From contig JALCLA010000007.1 in assembly GCA_022647565.1 (NCBI GenBank), positions 1-58,205 on the forward strand: a stretch of 58,205 nt of DNA, written 5' to 3'. Under the pieces are notes generated by a model, which was not told the origin of the DNA, searched no databases, and saw nothing but the letters and a program-made list of their open reading frames with translations. This stretch comes from Chiayiivirga sp. GTDB taxonomy: Bacteria; Pseudomonadota; Gammaproteobacteria; Xanthomonadales; Xanthomonadaceae. A program made the translations under genes and the position numbers. Of the stretch, positions 24,622 to 33,362 are shown in pieces (position 1 is the stretch's first letter; every line of letters begins with the position of its first letter).

Positions 24622-26445
24622 CTACGGGTACGCGAGATCTTCGCGCGTGAGCGGCGCAATTCCCGTGGCGTCGGCCTTGCGCGGCCGGGCTTGGATCACG
24701 GCGCTCGCTGGCAGGGCGGCGCCCTCCACCACGTGCGCCCACATCGCATCCAGCGCACGATAGGCGTAGGGCATCAGCGGCACGTAGCGCACCGCCAGCG
24801 GCGGCAGGCCGAGGAAGGCGTCGAAATGCTGCGCATTGGTCACTTTCCAGTAGCGCACATCGCGGCGATGGGCCTGCGCCCAGGCAGCGTAGGCACCGCC
24901 GCTGAAAGCTTCCGGCACCAGCCCGTCATCCGCACCATGGATCACGACAACCGGCAGGCCGGCGCGCGGCAGGGCTGCCCGTGTTGCAGCGATGCCGGCC
25001 TGCAGGCGCAGCGACCCTTCGCTGCCGCTGTCGCGCAGATCACGCAGGCAGATCAGGCCCGGCAAGACCGGATCGCCACCCGCGGCCAGGGAATCGAGGA
25101 TCCCCACTCCGCCACCCGGCGGTATGCCCGACGCATCCGACCACCACGCGGCGCGTTCCTCGGGCGTGGCGGCGCGTGCTGCGCCTTGTGCATCGAGTGC
25201 CGCATAGGCGTAACCGCAAGGCATGGCATCCGCAGCACTGCGGGCATAGGCCGAGGCATAGCCGACGCCCAGCGCACGCCACAGATCGAAACTCACGCTT
25301 AGCGCACCGGCTTCGAGCGCTGCATCACTCCAGCCGCTGGCCTGCATGCGCGCATAGGCATCCTGCGCCTGGGCTTCCGGCGTCTCGCCTGCAAGCAGGC
25401 CGGCGGCGCGCAGGCTGGCACAGCGCGCGAGCCACGCCGGCGGCCTGGCTCCGCCCGGTCGCGCCAGCGCCACCGCGTCGAAGCGAGGATGCAGCAGCGC
25501 GCACGGCATGTAGAGCGCCGCTTCCGTGCCGTAGTCGAAAAGCTGGCGACCGCTCGCGCCAGTCCAGATGTTGGGCGCGATCGCCACCACGCCGTCCAGC
25601 CAGTCGCCTTCCAGCTCTGCCGCACGCAGCACGGCGCCCGCGCCGTTCGACAAGCCTGCGGCCATGACGCGGGTGTTGGCGAAGGTGAACGGCGCTTGCT
25701 GCGGCAATGCTGCATTCAGGGCTTCCAGTCCGAACTCGGCGGCCTGGCGCACATGCCTGCCCCAGTCTGCTTCGGGGTTGTCCTGCGAATGCGCATGCTT
25801 GTACGCAACCCGCGGCATCGCCTCGGCACCCGCCGGCGAGAATGCCGGAACCGGTGTCGCACCCAGGCGGCCGTCGATGTCATGTCGCGGCGCGCTTCCG
25901 GATTCGATCCAGTCCGTGCCTGCGCCCTTGTCGGTATAGGCCACCGCGCAACCGCGCGGCAAACCCCAGGCCCCGGCCAGCGCGATGGCACCGTAGATGC
26001 CGCGCGACCCGGACGATGCCGTCACCAACAGGCAGCGCTGGCCCTGATCGAAGGCATCAGGCACCTGCACCATCACGCGATGTGGCTGCTGCGCGCCGTC
26101 GACGCGTCGAAACGCGTGGAACTCCCGCCCCGGCGCGGGCGCGAGCGAACCGTAAAGTTCGCCATAACCGCCGCCCGGCGCGAGATCGGCGATACCACGC
26201 CAGTTGGTCCACAAGGCGCGACGCCGCAGCTCTTCCGCGCTGGGTGCCGCCGGATTCGCGAACGGCGGCGGAGTCGGATTGCGCAAGCCATCGAGCCCCA
26301 GACCAGCGGTCAACAGATCGTCGTGTTGCAGGTAGGCAAGCGGCGGCATCGGTTCGGGCATCGGTCGATCGGGCGTGCCGGCACAGGCGACAAGCGCCAA
26401 CGTGGCGGCGGAGAGCAGCAGTCGGAATGAGGAAGTCTGGCGCAT
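24622..26445 (-). CDS. Exported D-(-)-3-hydroxybutyrate oligomer hydrolase (lipoprotein)
   Basis: A 607-residue serine hydrolase of the 3HB-oligomer hydrolase family, which cleaves soluble 3HB oligomers released by PHB depolymerases to 3HB monomers. The N-terminus is a lipoprotein signal (LALVAC, Cys21), so it acts in the periplasm or on the outer membrane. The nucleophile is Ser266 in GLSNGAG. Other blocks are TASSGSRGIYGA, AYTDKGAGTD and VIHGADDGLVPEAFSG (likely Asp), with NAQHFDAF (likely His). It is divergent from bdhA, which oxidises the 3HB product, and the shared 105-base spacer contains a palindrome. It has no export partner needed beyond Sec and Lol. Confidence 0.87.
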   Translation of the reverse strand: MRQTSSFRLLLSAATLALVACAGTPDRPMPEPMPPLAYLQHDDLLTAGLGLDGLRNPTPPPFANPAAPSAEELRRRALWTNWRGIADLAPGGGYGELYGSLAPAPGREFHAFRRVDGAQQPHRVMVQVPDAFDQGQRCLLVTASSGSRGIYGAIALAGAWGLPRGCAVAYTDKGAGTDWIESGSAPRHDIDGRLGATPVPAFSPAGAEAMPRVAYKHAHSQDNPEADWGRHVRQAAEFGLEALNAALPQQAPFTFANTRVMAAGLSNGAGAVLRAAELEGDWLDGVVAIAPNIWTGASGRQLFDYGTEAALYMPCALLHPRFDAVALARPGGARPPAWLARCASLRAAGLLAGETPEAQAQDAYARMQASGWSDAALEAGALSVSFDLWRALGVGYASAYARSAADAMPCGYAYAALDAQGAARAATPEERAAWWSDASGIPPGGGVGILDSLAAGGDPVLPGLICLRDLRDSGSEGSLRLQAGIAATRAALPRAGLPVVVIHGADDGLVPEAFSGGAYAAWAQAHRRDVRYWKVTNAQHFDAFLGLPPLAVRYVPLMPYAYRALDAMWAHVVEGAALPASAVIQARPRKADATGIAPLTREDLAYP

Positions 26446-26550
26446 TCGCGCACGCTAGCAGGGCGATCCTGCGACCGCATCGTACCTTGGTACCAAGGGT
26501 GGCCGATCCCGCGCTGGTAACCTTGTCGCCCCGCACGTGAACCACTCGCC
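26446..26550. promoter_or_regulatory. Divergent promoter region with palindromic operator (3HB hydrolase / bdhA)
   Basis: Contains CCTTGGTACCAAGG (26485-26498, a 14-base perfect palindrome), embedded in GTACCTTGGTAC (26482-26493). The same 12-mer occurs at 36830-36841. The site is about 46 bases from the hydrolase start and 60 from the bdhA start, a position fitting a shared operator or activator site. The inverted TACC/GGTA halves suit a GntR/FadR- or NarL-type protein. Which regulator binds is unknown; CrbR is a candidate. Confidence 0.6.
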
Positions 26551-27360
26551 ATGACCGACGCCTTCCTCGCAGGACGCACCGCCCTCGTCACCGGCGCCAC
26601 TTCCGGCATCGGCCTTGCCATCGCACGCGTGTTCGGCAGCGCCGGCTTGCGTGTCGCGATCAACGGCCTCGGCGATCAGGCACTGGTCGAGGCGGCCCTC
26701 GCCGGGATTCGCGCGGCCGGCGCACCCGAAGCACGTCATTTCGCCGTCGATCTGCGCGATGCCGCGGCGATCGATGCGTCGATGCGCGAGGTCGAGGGCT
26801 TCGGACCCGTCGACATCCTGGTGAACTGCGCCGGCGTGCAGCACACCGCCTCGCTGGCCGAGATGCCGGTGGAACGCTGGGATGCCATCCTCGCGATCAA
26901 CCTCAGCGCCGCCTTCCACACCATGCGCGCCGCCCTGCCCGGCATGGCCACGCGCGGTTACGGTCGCGTGATCAACATCGCCTCGGTGCACGGCCTGGTG
27001 GCCTCGGTGCAGAAGGCGCCATACGTGGCGAGCAAGTTCGGCCTGGTCGGCATGAGCAAGGTGGCTGCGCTCGAGTACGCTGCGGCCGGTTCGCGCGTCA
27101 CCGGCGGGGTAACGGTCAACTGCATCTGCCCGGGCTGGGTGGAGACCCCGCTGATCGAACCGCAGATCGCGGCACGCGCCGCCGCACACGGAGGCAATCG
27201 TGAACTCGGCGCGCGCGACCTGGTGCGCGAGAAGCAGCCGAGCGCGCGCATGACGGCGCCGGAGGAAATCGGCCAGCTCGCGCTGTGGCTATGTCATCCC
27301 GCCGCGCACAACCTCACCGGGGCCGCGATTCCGGTCGACGGCGCCTGGACGGCGCAGTAG
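26551..27360 (+). CDS. bdhA: 3-hydroxybutyrate dehydrogenase BdhA
   Basis: A 269-residue SDR that oxidises (R)-3-hydroxybutyrate to acetoacetate with NAD+. The cofactor loop is GATSGIG (15-21), and catalysis uses Ser145, Tyr158 and Lys162. The substrate-binding blocks of bacterial BdhA are present: VHGLVASVQKAPYVASKFG, CPGWVETPLIEPQI and LVREKQPSARMTAPEEIG. It is longer than the two PhaB-type reductases (246) and of the typical BdhA length. It is divergent from the oligomer hydrolase and followed after 31 bases by the CrbR-like regulator, so catabolism and regulation appear co-transcribed. Confidence 0.94.
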   Translation: MTDAFLAGRTALVTGATSGIGLAIARVFGSAGLRVAINGLGDQALVEAALAGIRAAGAPEARHFAVDLRDAAAIDASMREVEGFGPVDILVNCAGVQHTASLAEMPVERWDAILAINLSAAFHTMRAALPGMATRGYGRVINIASVHGLVASVQKAPYVASKFGLVGMSKVAALEYAAAGSRVTGGVTVNCICPGWVETPLIEPQIAARAAAHGGNRELGARDLVREKQPSARMTAPEEIGQLALWLCHPAAHNLTGAAIPVDGAWTAQ

Positions 27361-27391
27361 GCTCGATCGTTCCCGGCGTGGACACCCAGCG

Positions 27392-28060
27392 ATGCGCCTG
27401 CTGATAGCCGACGATCACCCGCTGTTCCGCCTCGCCCTGGTACAGGCGTTGCGCGATGTCGTCCCTCGCGCGGAGGAAATCCTCGAAGCCGGTTCGCTGG
27501 CGCAGGCACGTGACCGGCTCGCGGCGCAACCCGACATCGACCTGATCCTGCTCGACCTGCATCTGCCCGACAGCCACGGCTTGATGGGCCTGGCCGCGTT
27601 GCGCGCCGAGCATCCACAGATTGCGGTGGCGATGATCTCGGCGCATGACGATCCGCACACCATCCGGCGCGCGCTGGCCTACGGCGCGTCGGCCTTCATA
27701 CCCAAGCGCAGCGATGTCGCGCGGCTGCGCGAGGCCTTGCGCGCGGTGCTCAACGGCGAAGACTACCTGCCGCCGGAGCTGCGCGAGGCGGTGCGCAACA
27801 GCACCCCCACGACGGAGGACGCCGGCAACGCGGCGCGCCTCGCCAGCCTCACCCCGCAACAGTTCAAGGTGCTGGTGCGGGTGGCCGAAGGCCAGCTCAA
27901 CAAGCAGATCGCCGATGCGCTCGGCATCTCCGAGCGCACCGTCAAGGCGCACCTGAGCGCGCTGTTCGAGAAGCTCGGCGTGCGCAACCGCACCCAGGCC
28001 GGCGTCCTGCTGCGCTCGCTCGAACTCGGCGATCCGGCGCGCGTGGTCGCACCCGGCTAG
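27392..28060 (+). CDS. crbR: CrbR/ErbR-like NarL-family response regulator
   Basis: A 222-residue response regulator: receiver with DDHP at 7-10, Asp55 in LILLDLHLP, a Ser switch in MISAHDD and Lys in FIPKRS. The C-terminal LuxR-type helix-turn-helix is LTPQQFKVLVRVAEGQLNKQ then ISERTVKAHLSALFEKLGV. The QLNKQIADALGISERTVKAH block is what I associate with the CrbR/ErbR/AgmR group that controls acetate and short-chain carbon use. The likely partner kinase is the SSF-domain sensor at 30008-33337. It sits 31 bases after bdhA, so it is probably in that operon. Confidence 0.8.
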   Translation: MRLLIADDHPLFRLALVQALRDVVPRAEEILEAGSLAQARDRLAAQPDIDLILLDLHLPDSHGLMGLAALRAEHPQIAVAMISAHDDPHTIRRALAYGASAFIPKRSDVARLREALRAVLNGEDYLPPELREAVRNSTPTTEDAGNAARLASLTPQQFKVLVRVAEGQLNKQIADALGISERTVKAHLSALFEKLGVRNRTQAGVLLRSLELGDPARVVAPG

Positions 28061-28142
28061 GCGTTCCATCGCAGGGGGAAGGGCCGCTGGCCGCATGTTC
28101 CGATGGCACAATGCGCGCGCCTCCCACCTTCCCCATCGTTCG

Positions 28143-28676
28143 ATGCTGTCGTCCCTGCCCCTGCCTACGGCACGTCTTGCGCTGCGCCCCTTCGACCCAC
28201 GATCGCCGCGCGACTGCGCCTTCATCGTCGAACTGCTCAACCAGCGCAGCTTCATCGACCACATCGCCGATCGCGGCGTGCGCAGCGCCGAGGACGCCGC
28301 GCGCTACCTGCGCGAGAGCACCTTGCCGATGTACGCCCGCCACGGCTGCGGCATGCTGGCGATCGAGCGCCGCGCGGACGGCGAACTGGTCGGCATGTGC
28401 GGCCTGCTCAAGCGCGAACAACTGGACGATCACGACGTCGGCTATGCCCTGCTCGATCGTCACACCGGGCAAGGCTATGCAAGCGAGGCAGCGCAGGCCG
28501 CGCTGCAATGGGGCTGGAACGCATTCGGGCTGCCGCGCATCGCCGCCTTCACCGCGCTCGACAATCCCGAGTCGGTGCGACTGTTGCACAAGCTCGGGTT
28601 CCGCTTCCTCGACATCCGCCAGCTCACGGGCTACGAAGACCGCAGCCGCTATTTCGTGATCGACGCGCCGGGCTGA
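28143..28676 (+). CDS. GNAT-family N-acetyltransferase, RimJ/RimL-like
   Basis: A 177-residue GNAT. Blocks typical of the RimJ/RimL subgroup are TARLALRPFD, GMCGLLKREQ, the acetyl-CoA loop after GYALLDRHTGQGYASEA, and ALDNPESVRLLHKLGFRF. The start is the ATG at 28143 (MLSSLPLPTARL), because family similarity begins there; an earlier in-frame ATG (28095) adds 16 unlikely residues. Substrate is unknown; ribosomal-protein or small-molecule acetylation are both possible. It lies 82 bases after crbR with the same orientation but no functional tie is apparent. Confidence 0.8.
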   Translation: MLSSLPLPTARLALRPFDPRSPRDCAFIVELLNQRSFIDHIADRGVRSAEDAARYLRESTLPMYARHGCGMLAIERRADGELVGMCGLLKREQLDDHDVGYALLDRHTGQGYASEAAQAALQWGWNAFGLPRIAAFTALDNPESVRLLHKLGFRFLDIRQLTGYEDRSRYFVIDAPG

Positions 28677-28984
28677 CTGTCGCAAGCACGCGCTTGGCGC
28701 ACCGCCGTCGGGGACTGGTTCGCGCGCAACCCGTGGCAAGATCGCCCCCGGTCCTGCGTGACTTCCTGATCGAGGCCTGCGCGCATGGCTGACGAGAGCC
28801 CCGACACGCTTCGACCAGTCGCCTGTCCCGAACCCGCCGAAGGGCCCACAATGGGCACGGATCCACGGATGCCGCTCACCCCGAACCCAGGCCGCCTTGC
28901 GGCGGAAGTCGAAGGCCGCGCGATCATTCGAGCGCGCAAACCCTGGCAACTGCAATCAACCCACCACCAGCTCGAGGAGTCGCC
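28677..28984. other. 308-base intergenic region with short inverted repeats
   Basis: I see no convincing gene here. It contains GCCCA-CAA-TGGGC (28844-28856) and CCGCC-TTGC-GGCGG (28892-28905). A minus-strand segment reads CCCTTCGGCGGGTTCGG then GACAGGCG, which resembles a degenerate copy of a dispersed repeat. A ribosome-site-like GAGGAG precedes the next gene at 28974-28979. Confidence 0.45.
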
Positions 28985-29968
28985 ATGACGAGGAAAATTC
29001 CGGCGCTGTGCCTTGCCCCGTTTCTCCTGCTGGGCCCGGCCTCCGTCAACGCGCAGGTTACGGTCACCACCCAGTTCGCGGCCTCGGCCAGCGGCCTCAC
29101 GGCGATCGAACGCAATGCCATCGACGCGCATGTACGGGCGGCCACCCTGGCCTGGACGAATGAACTGCGCCTTGCCGGGCCGCGCGCGCTGGAGATCGAG
29201 ATTGGCATCGACGAAGGCGTCCCCACCGGCAACGGTACCAGCCTGACCACCGCCTTCGTCGGCACCGTGGGGGCGCGCAACCTGTTCGAGCAGGGCGTCG
29301 CGGCGGAATTGCGCACCGGCACCGATCCCAACTCCACGGCTCCCGACGCGCGCTTCAACTTCAGCACCAACTATCTGCGCAACGAACTCTGGTTCGATCC
29401 CGATCCGGTGGCACGCACCGCGCCGGTACCGGTCGACCGGACCGATGCGATGAGCGTCTTCCTGCACGAATTCGGGCATGCCATCGCCTACAACGGATGG
29501 GCCAATGGGGCCGGCGTCCCGCCTCCGGATTACTTCTCCACCTTCGACCGCTGGATGATCGCCGGCACGCCTACCACCTTCAACGGCCCGGTTGCCCTCG
29601 CCGTGCGTGGCAGTGCGCCCGACCTCACCACCAACAACATCCACCACTGGGGCAACTCCATGCTGCGCAAGGCCGCGCCGTGGACGCCGCTCGATGTGAT
29701 GCCGCTGCTGCCTGGCACCGCCCCCGTGCCGCACCCGGCCTGCGGCGCGCCGGCATCACGCGATGCCCCACCGTCGCGCGATGCGGCCCTGCGCGTTGAT
29801 GCCACCGGGAAGGGTGCGACATCCCTGATCGATGAACTGATGAACGGTGTCGTGTTCTATCGCGGCAGCCGCTATCGCATCAGCGCCCTTGATCTCGCCG
29901 TGCTCGAAGACCTGGCGCTGGAGCTTGATGACGGCGGGATCTTCGACAACGGGTTCGAGTCGCCCTGA
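28985..29968 (+). CDS. Secreted HEXXH-containing putative metalloprotease with IFDNGFE tail
   Basis: A 327-residue protein with a cleavable Sec signal (about 1-23, ending VNAQ). A zinc-site-like HEFGH motif is at 161-165 within MSVFLHEFGHAIAYNG, as in metzincin or gluzincin proteases. The downstream HHWGN (about 221) and D/G-rich turns could supply further ligands, but I do not recognise the family. The last residues read IFDNGFESP, matching a short C-terminal motif (IF-x-D/N-GFE) that I recall on many secreted proteins of this bacterial order. A GAGGAG ribosome site precedes the ATG. It is convergent with crbS. Peptidase activity is an inference from the HEXXH motif alone. Confidence 0.6.
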   Translation: MTRKIPALCLAPFLLLGPASVNAQVTVTTQFAASASGLTAIERNAIDAHVRAATLAWTNELRLAGPRALEIEIGIDEGVPTGNGTSLTTAFVGTVGARNLFEQGVAAELRTGTDPNSTAPDARFNFSTNYLRNELWFDPDPVARTAPVPVDRTDAMSVFLHEFGHAIAYNGWANGAGVPPPDYFSTFDRWMIAGTPTTFNGPVALAVRGSAPDLTTNNIHHWGNSMLRKAAPWTPLDVMPLLPGTAPVPHPACGAPASRDAPPSRDAALRVDATGKGATSLIDELMNGVVFYRGSRYRISALDLAVLEDLALELDDGGIFDNGFESP

Positions 29969-30007
29969 TTCGCGGGGCAGCGGTTTCGCCGCTCCCGGCT
30001 CCCGGCT

Positions 30008-33000
30008 TCAGGTCAGCAATGAGCGCGCCGTCACCAGGCGCGCCATCACCGCTTTCAGGGCCAGCGGCTTGAGGGGCTTGTAGAGCAGCAGGCAAGCCTC
30101 GGCCTCGACCACGGCGCGGATGTCGGGGTCGTGATCGGCGGTGATGATGACGCAAGGCAGGGTCAGCGCGTCCGGGCCGAGTTGCTGGCGCAGTTCGACG
30201 CCGGTCAGGCCGTCACCCAGGTGATAGTCGAACAGCAGCAGCTCGGGCCGATGTCCCGCGAAAGCCGCCTGCGCCGTCGCCAAGTCCGTGGCGGTGGCGA
30301 CGTCGCAATCCCAGGTGCAGAGCAGGGTGCGCATGGCGTTCAACACGGCCATGTCGTTGTCGACCACCAGCACCCGACTGCGCGGCGCATTCGGCTCCAC
30401 GACGGGCGCCGTGGCGGGAGCTTGCGCCTCCGGTGCGGCAAGCGGCACGGTGATCGTGAATCCGGTACCGCGCCCAGGCTCCGAACGCAGGCCGATGCGG
30501 TGGCCGAGCAGGCGCGCGATGCGCTCGGCAATCGACAGCCCGAGCCCGAGGCCCTGCCCGCCTCGATCCAGGCGACGGAATTCCTCGAAGATCGCCGCGC
30601 GATCCGATTCGGCGATGCCGATGCCGGTGTCCCATACCTCGATGCGCAGCTCGCGGTCGGCTCGACGACAGCCCAACAGCACGCGGCCGGCGCGGGTGTA
30701 GCGCACCGCGTTGGCGAGGAAGTTCTGCAGCACGCGCCGCAGCAGTTGCGGATCGCTGCGCACCCAGGCCCGGCTCGCGACGCAATCCAGCGCCAGGCCC
30801 TGGTCTTGCGCCAGCACCCGGAACTCGGCCGCCAGATGCTGCAGCAGTTCATCGATGCGAAACGCGCGCACCTGCGGCGTCATGCCGCCGGCATCGAGGC
30901 GCGAGATGTCGAGCAGGCCCGTGAGCAGGCCCTCGGCCGATCCGAGTGCGCCGTCGATCTGTGCCACCGCATCCCGCTGCGGCGTGGCTTCAAGCTTCTG
31001 CCCGAGCGCATAGGTGAACAGGCGCGCGGCGTTGAGCGGCTGCGCAAGGTCATGGCTCACCGCGGCGAGGAAGCGGGTCTTGGCGCGATTGGCACGCTCT
31101 GCCGCGGCGCTCGCCTCTTCCAGCGCGGCGGTCCGATCCTGCACCCGTTGCTCCAGGGTTTCGTTGGCGCGAATCAGTTCATGCTCGGCGTGACGAAACG
31201 CGGTCACGTCGGTGAAGGTGGCGACGAAGCCGCCGCCGGGCATCGGATTGCCGCGGATCTCGACCACGCTGCCGTCGGGGAAGCGGCGTTCCGACAGATG
31301 CGGTGTACCGGCACGCATGTGCGCCAGGCGTCGCTCGACGGCCTCGACCTCGTCGTGCCGCGCCGCGCCTGCATAACCTGCGCGCAATGCCCAGTGCGCC
31401 AGATCCGCCACCGGCTGCCCGACGCGCAACATCCCCTCGGGAAAGGCGAACATCTCCGCATAACGCCGGTTCCACGCCACCAGGTGCAGATCGCGATCGA
31501 CCACGCTGATGCCCTGGCTCATGTTCTCCAGCGCCGCTTCCAGCACCCGCTGGTTGAAGCGCAGCGCCTGCGAGGTTTCGCCCACCAGCGCCGCCACCGC
31601 CTGCAAGCCGGAACCGGGCTCGCGCCGCGCGGTGTCGAGCAGCAGCCGCGCCGACGCGGCTCCGAACACCGCCGCGAGTTCGCCCTCGACCTGCGCTTCC
31701 AGCACACCGGCGCTCACGCCATGCACGAACAACTGATCGACACGCGCCTCGGGCAGGAAGCGCGACGCCAGTTCACGCAATGCGGCCACCTCGATCTCGC
31801 CGCGCAATCCGGAGGCAGGCGCGTGCTGACGACGCAGGGCCAGAAGCCAGGTCAGCAGCGTACCGGCGACCAGGCTCAGGATCACCGCGCGCAGGAGACG
31901 ACTCCACCCGCTCAATCCGAGGAACGCGTCCGGTGCCAGCCAGGCCAGTCCGAACGGACCGTCGATCAACCAGCGCAGCTCGCCACCGAGCAAGGGCGCG
32001 AGGCTGGGCAACAACAAGGTCCAGCTCCACACCGCCACCGCGAGCGCGAGTCCAGCGAGCACCGCACGCGGAGGCGTCTGCGGCCGCCACAAGGCAAAGC
32101 CCAAGGCCGGCGCCAGCGTCGCCAGCGCCGAGAACGACACCGCACCGATGTCGGCCAACGCATCGCTGCCCGCGATGGCCCGGCTATAGCCCCAGGCCAG
32201 CAGCACCACCGCGAGGATGCCAAGGCGCCGCTGCAGCAACACTTCGCCGCGCCGGTTCGGTCCGCCCGGCTGCGCCCAGGCGCCGCGCACGCGCAGTGGC
32301 GCGAGCCAGTGATTGCCGATCATCAGGCTGAGCGAAAGCGTGGCGAGGATCACCATGCCGGTCGCTGCGCTCAGGCCACCGAGAAACGCCAGCAGCGCCA
32401 GGCCTTCGGCCCCATGCGCCAGGGGCAAGGCCAGCACATACAGATCGGAAGGCACGCCGAGCGCGGCCAGCTGCGCTTCGCCAGCCCGTGCCAGCGGCAG
32501 GATCGGAATCGCAATGACCACGAGATACAGCGGAAACAGCCAGCGCGCGGTGCGCAGGTGGCGTTCGTCCTGGCACTCCACCACGCCCACGTGGAACTGG
32601 TGCGGCAAGGTGAACATCGCCAGCACGCCCAGCACGATCAAGGCCGGAAACCCGTCCGCGCCATCGGCGCGCGGTGCCAGCGGCACGCTCGCGCTCGCCG
32701 GGCCGAACCACACGAAGGCGCCGAGGGCGAGCATCGCGCCGAGCTTGAGCAGGGATTCCACCGCCATCGCCAGCACCAGGCCCCGATTGTGTTCGGCCGC
32801 CGTGGCACTGCGCGTGCCGAACAGCATCGCGAACAACGCCATGGCCAGGGCCACGTACAACGCGCTGTCTTCCCAGGGCGCGGTGTTGGTTTCGTTGCCG
32901 CGCGTGAGCAGGCTGAAGCTCATCGCCACGGCCTTCAGCTGCAACGCGAGGTAGGGAACCATGCCGAGCAGAGCCACGGCCGTCACCGCCGCCGCCAGCC

Positions 33001-33337
33001 ACGAACTCTTGCCCAGGCGCGTGGCGATCAGGTCGGCGATCGAGCTGCTGTTCTGTTCGCGCGCCACGCGCACCAGGCGCAGCAGCACGGCAATGCCGAC
33101 GGCATACAGCATGATCGTGCCGACGAAGGTCGGTGGCAGGGCCCAGCCCGAACGTGCGGCCTGGGTCACCGTGCCATAGAAGGTCCACGAGGTGCAGTAG
33201 ACCGCGAGCGAGAGCGCGTAGACCGCGCCCCAGTGCCGCGCCAGCAATTGTGGCCGACGCTCGCCCCAAAGCGCGGCGCCGAACAGGAGGCCGAGCCAGA
33301 ACAGGCCGGCCAGCACGATGACGGTGGCGCTCAGCAC
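30008..33337 (-). CDS. crbS: CrbS/CbrA-like hybrid sensor kinase with sodium-solute-symporter domain
   Basis: An 1109-residue protein. Residues 1-500 form about 12-13 membrane helices of the sodium/solute symporter (SLC5-like) type. A linker, a PAS domain (about 595-715), a coiled coil and a HisKA domain with SHDLAQPLNAA (His762) follow. The HATPase (G1 DTGIGI) is next, and a C-terminal receiver (Asp1037 in LLLFDYHLGDG) ends the protein. This is the CrbS layout (SSF-PAS-HK-REC), which with CrbR governs acetate and short-chain carbon use in Vibrio and Pseudomonas. It starts 25 bases after the depolymerase stop and may share that transcript. The symporter domain may sense, or transport, a small organic acid; 3HB is the attractive guess. 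Confidence 0.85.
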   Translation of the reverse strand: MLSATVIVLAGLFWLGLLFGAALWGERRPQLLARHWGAVYALSLAVYCTSWTFYGTVTQAARSGWALPPTFVGTIMLYAVGIAVLLRLVRVAREQNSSSIADLIATRLGKSSWLAAAVTAVALLGMVPYLALQLKAVAMSFSLLTRGNETNTAPWEDSALYVALAMALFAMLFGTRSATAAEHNRGLVLAMAVESLLKLGAMLALGAFVWFGPASASVPLAPRADGADGFPALIVLGVLAMFTLPHQFHVGVVECQDERHLRTARWLFPLYLVVIAIPILPLARAGEAQLAALGVPSDLYVLALPLAHGAEGLALLAFLGGLSAATGMVILATLSLSLMIGNHWLAPLRVRGAWAQPGGPNRRGEVLLQRRLGILAVVLLAWGYSRAIAGSDALADIGAVSFSALATLAPALGFALWRPQTPPRAVLAGLALAVAVWSWTLLLPSLAPLLGGELRWLIDGPFGLAWLAPDAFLGLSGWSRLLRAVILSLVAGTLLTWLLALRRQHAPASGLRGEIEVAALRELASRFLPEARVDQLFVHGVSAGVLEAQVEGELAAVFGAASARLLLDTARREPGSGLQAVAALVGETSQALRFNQRVLEAALENMSQGISVVDRDLHLVAWNRRYAEMFAFPEGMLRVGQPVADLAHWALRAGYAGAARHDEVEAVERRLAHMRAGTPHLSERRFPDGSVVEIRGNPMPGGGFVATFTDVTAFRHAEHELIRANETLEQRVQDRTAALEEASAAAERANRAKTRFLAAVSHDLAQPLNAARLFTYALGQKLEATPQRDAVAQIDGALGSAEGLLTGLLDISRLDAGGMTPQVRAFRIDELLQHLAAEFRVLAQDQGLALDCVASRAWVRSDPQLLRRVLQNFLANAVRYTRAGRVLLGCRRADRELRIEVWDTGIGIAESDRAAIFEEFRRLDRGGQGLGLGLSIAERIARLLGHRIGLRSEPGRGTGFTITVPLAAPEAQAPATAPVVEPNAPRSRVLVVDNDMAVLNAMRTLLCTWDCDVATATDLATAQAAFAGHRPELLLFDYHLGDGLTGVELRQQLGPDALTLPCVIITADHDPDIRAVVEAEACLLLYKPLKPLALKAVMARLVTARSLLT

Positions 33338-33362
33338 CGCCGCGTTCCGCGCGCGATTCCGG

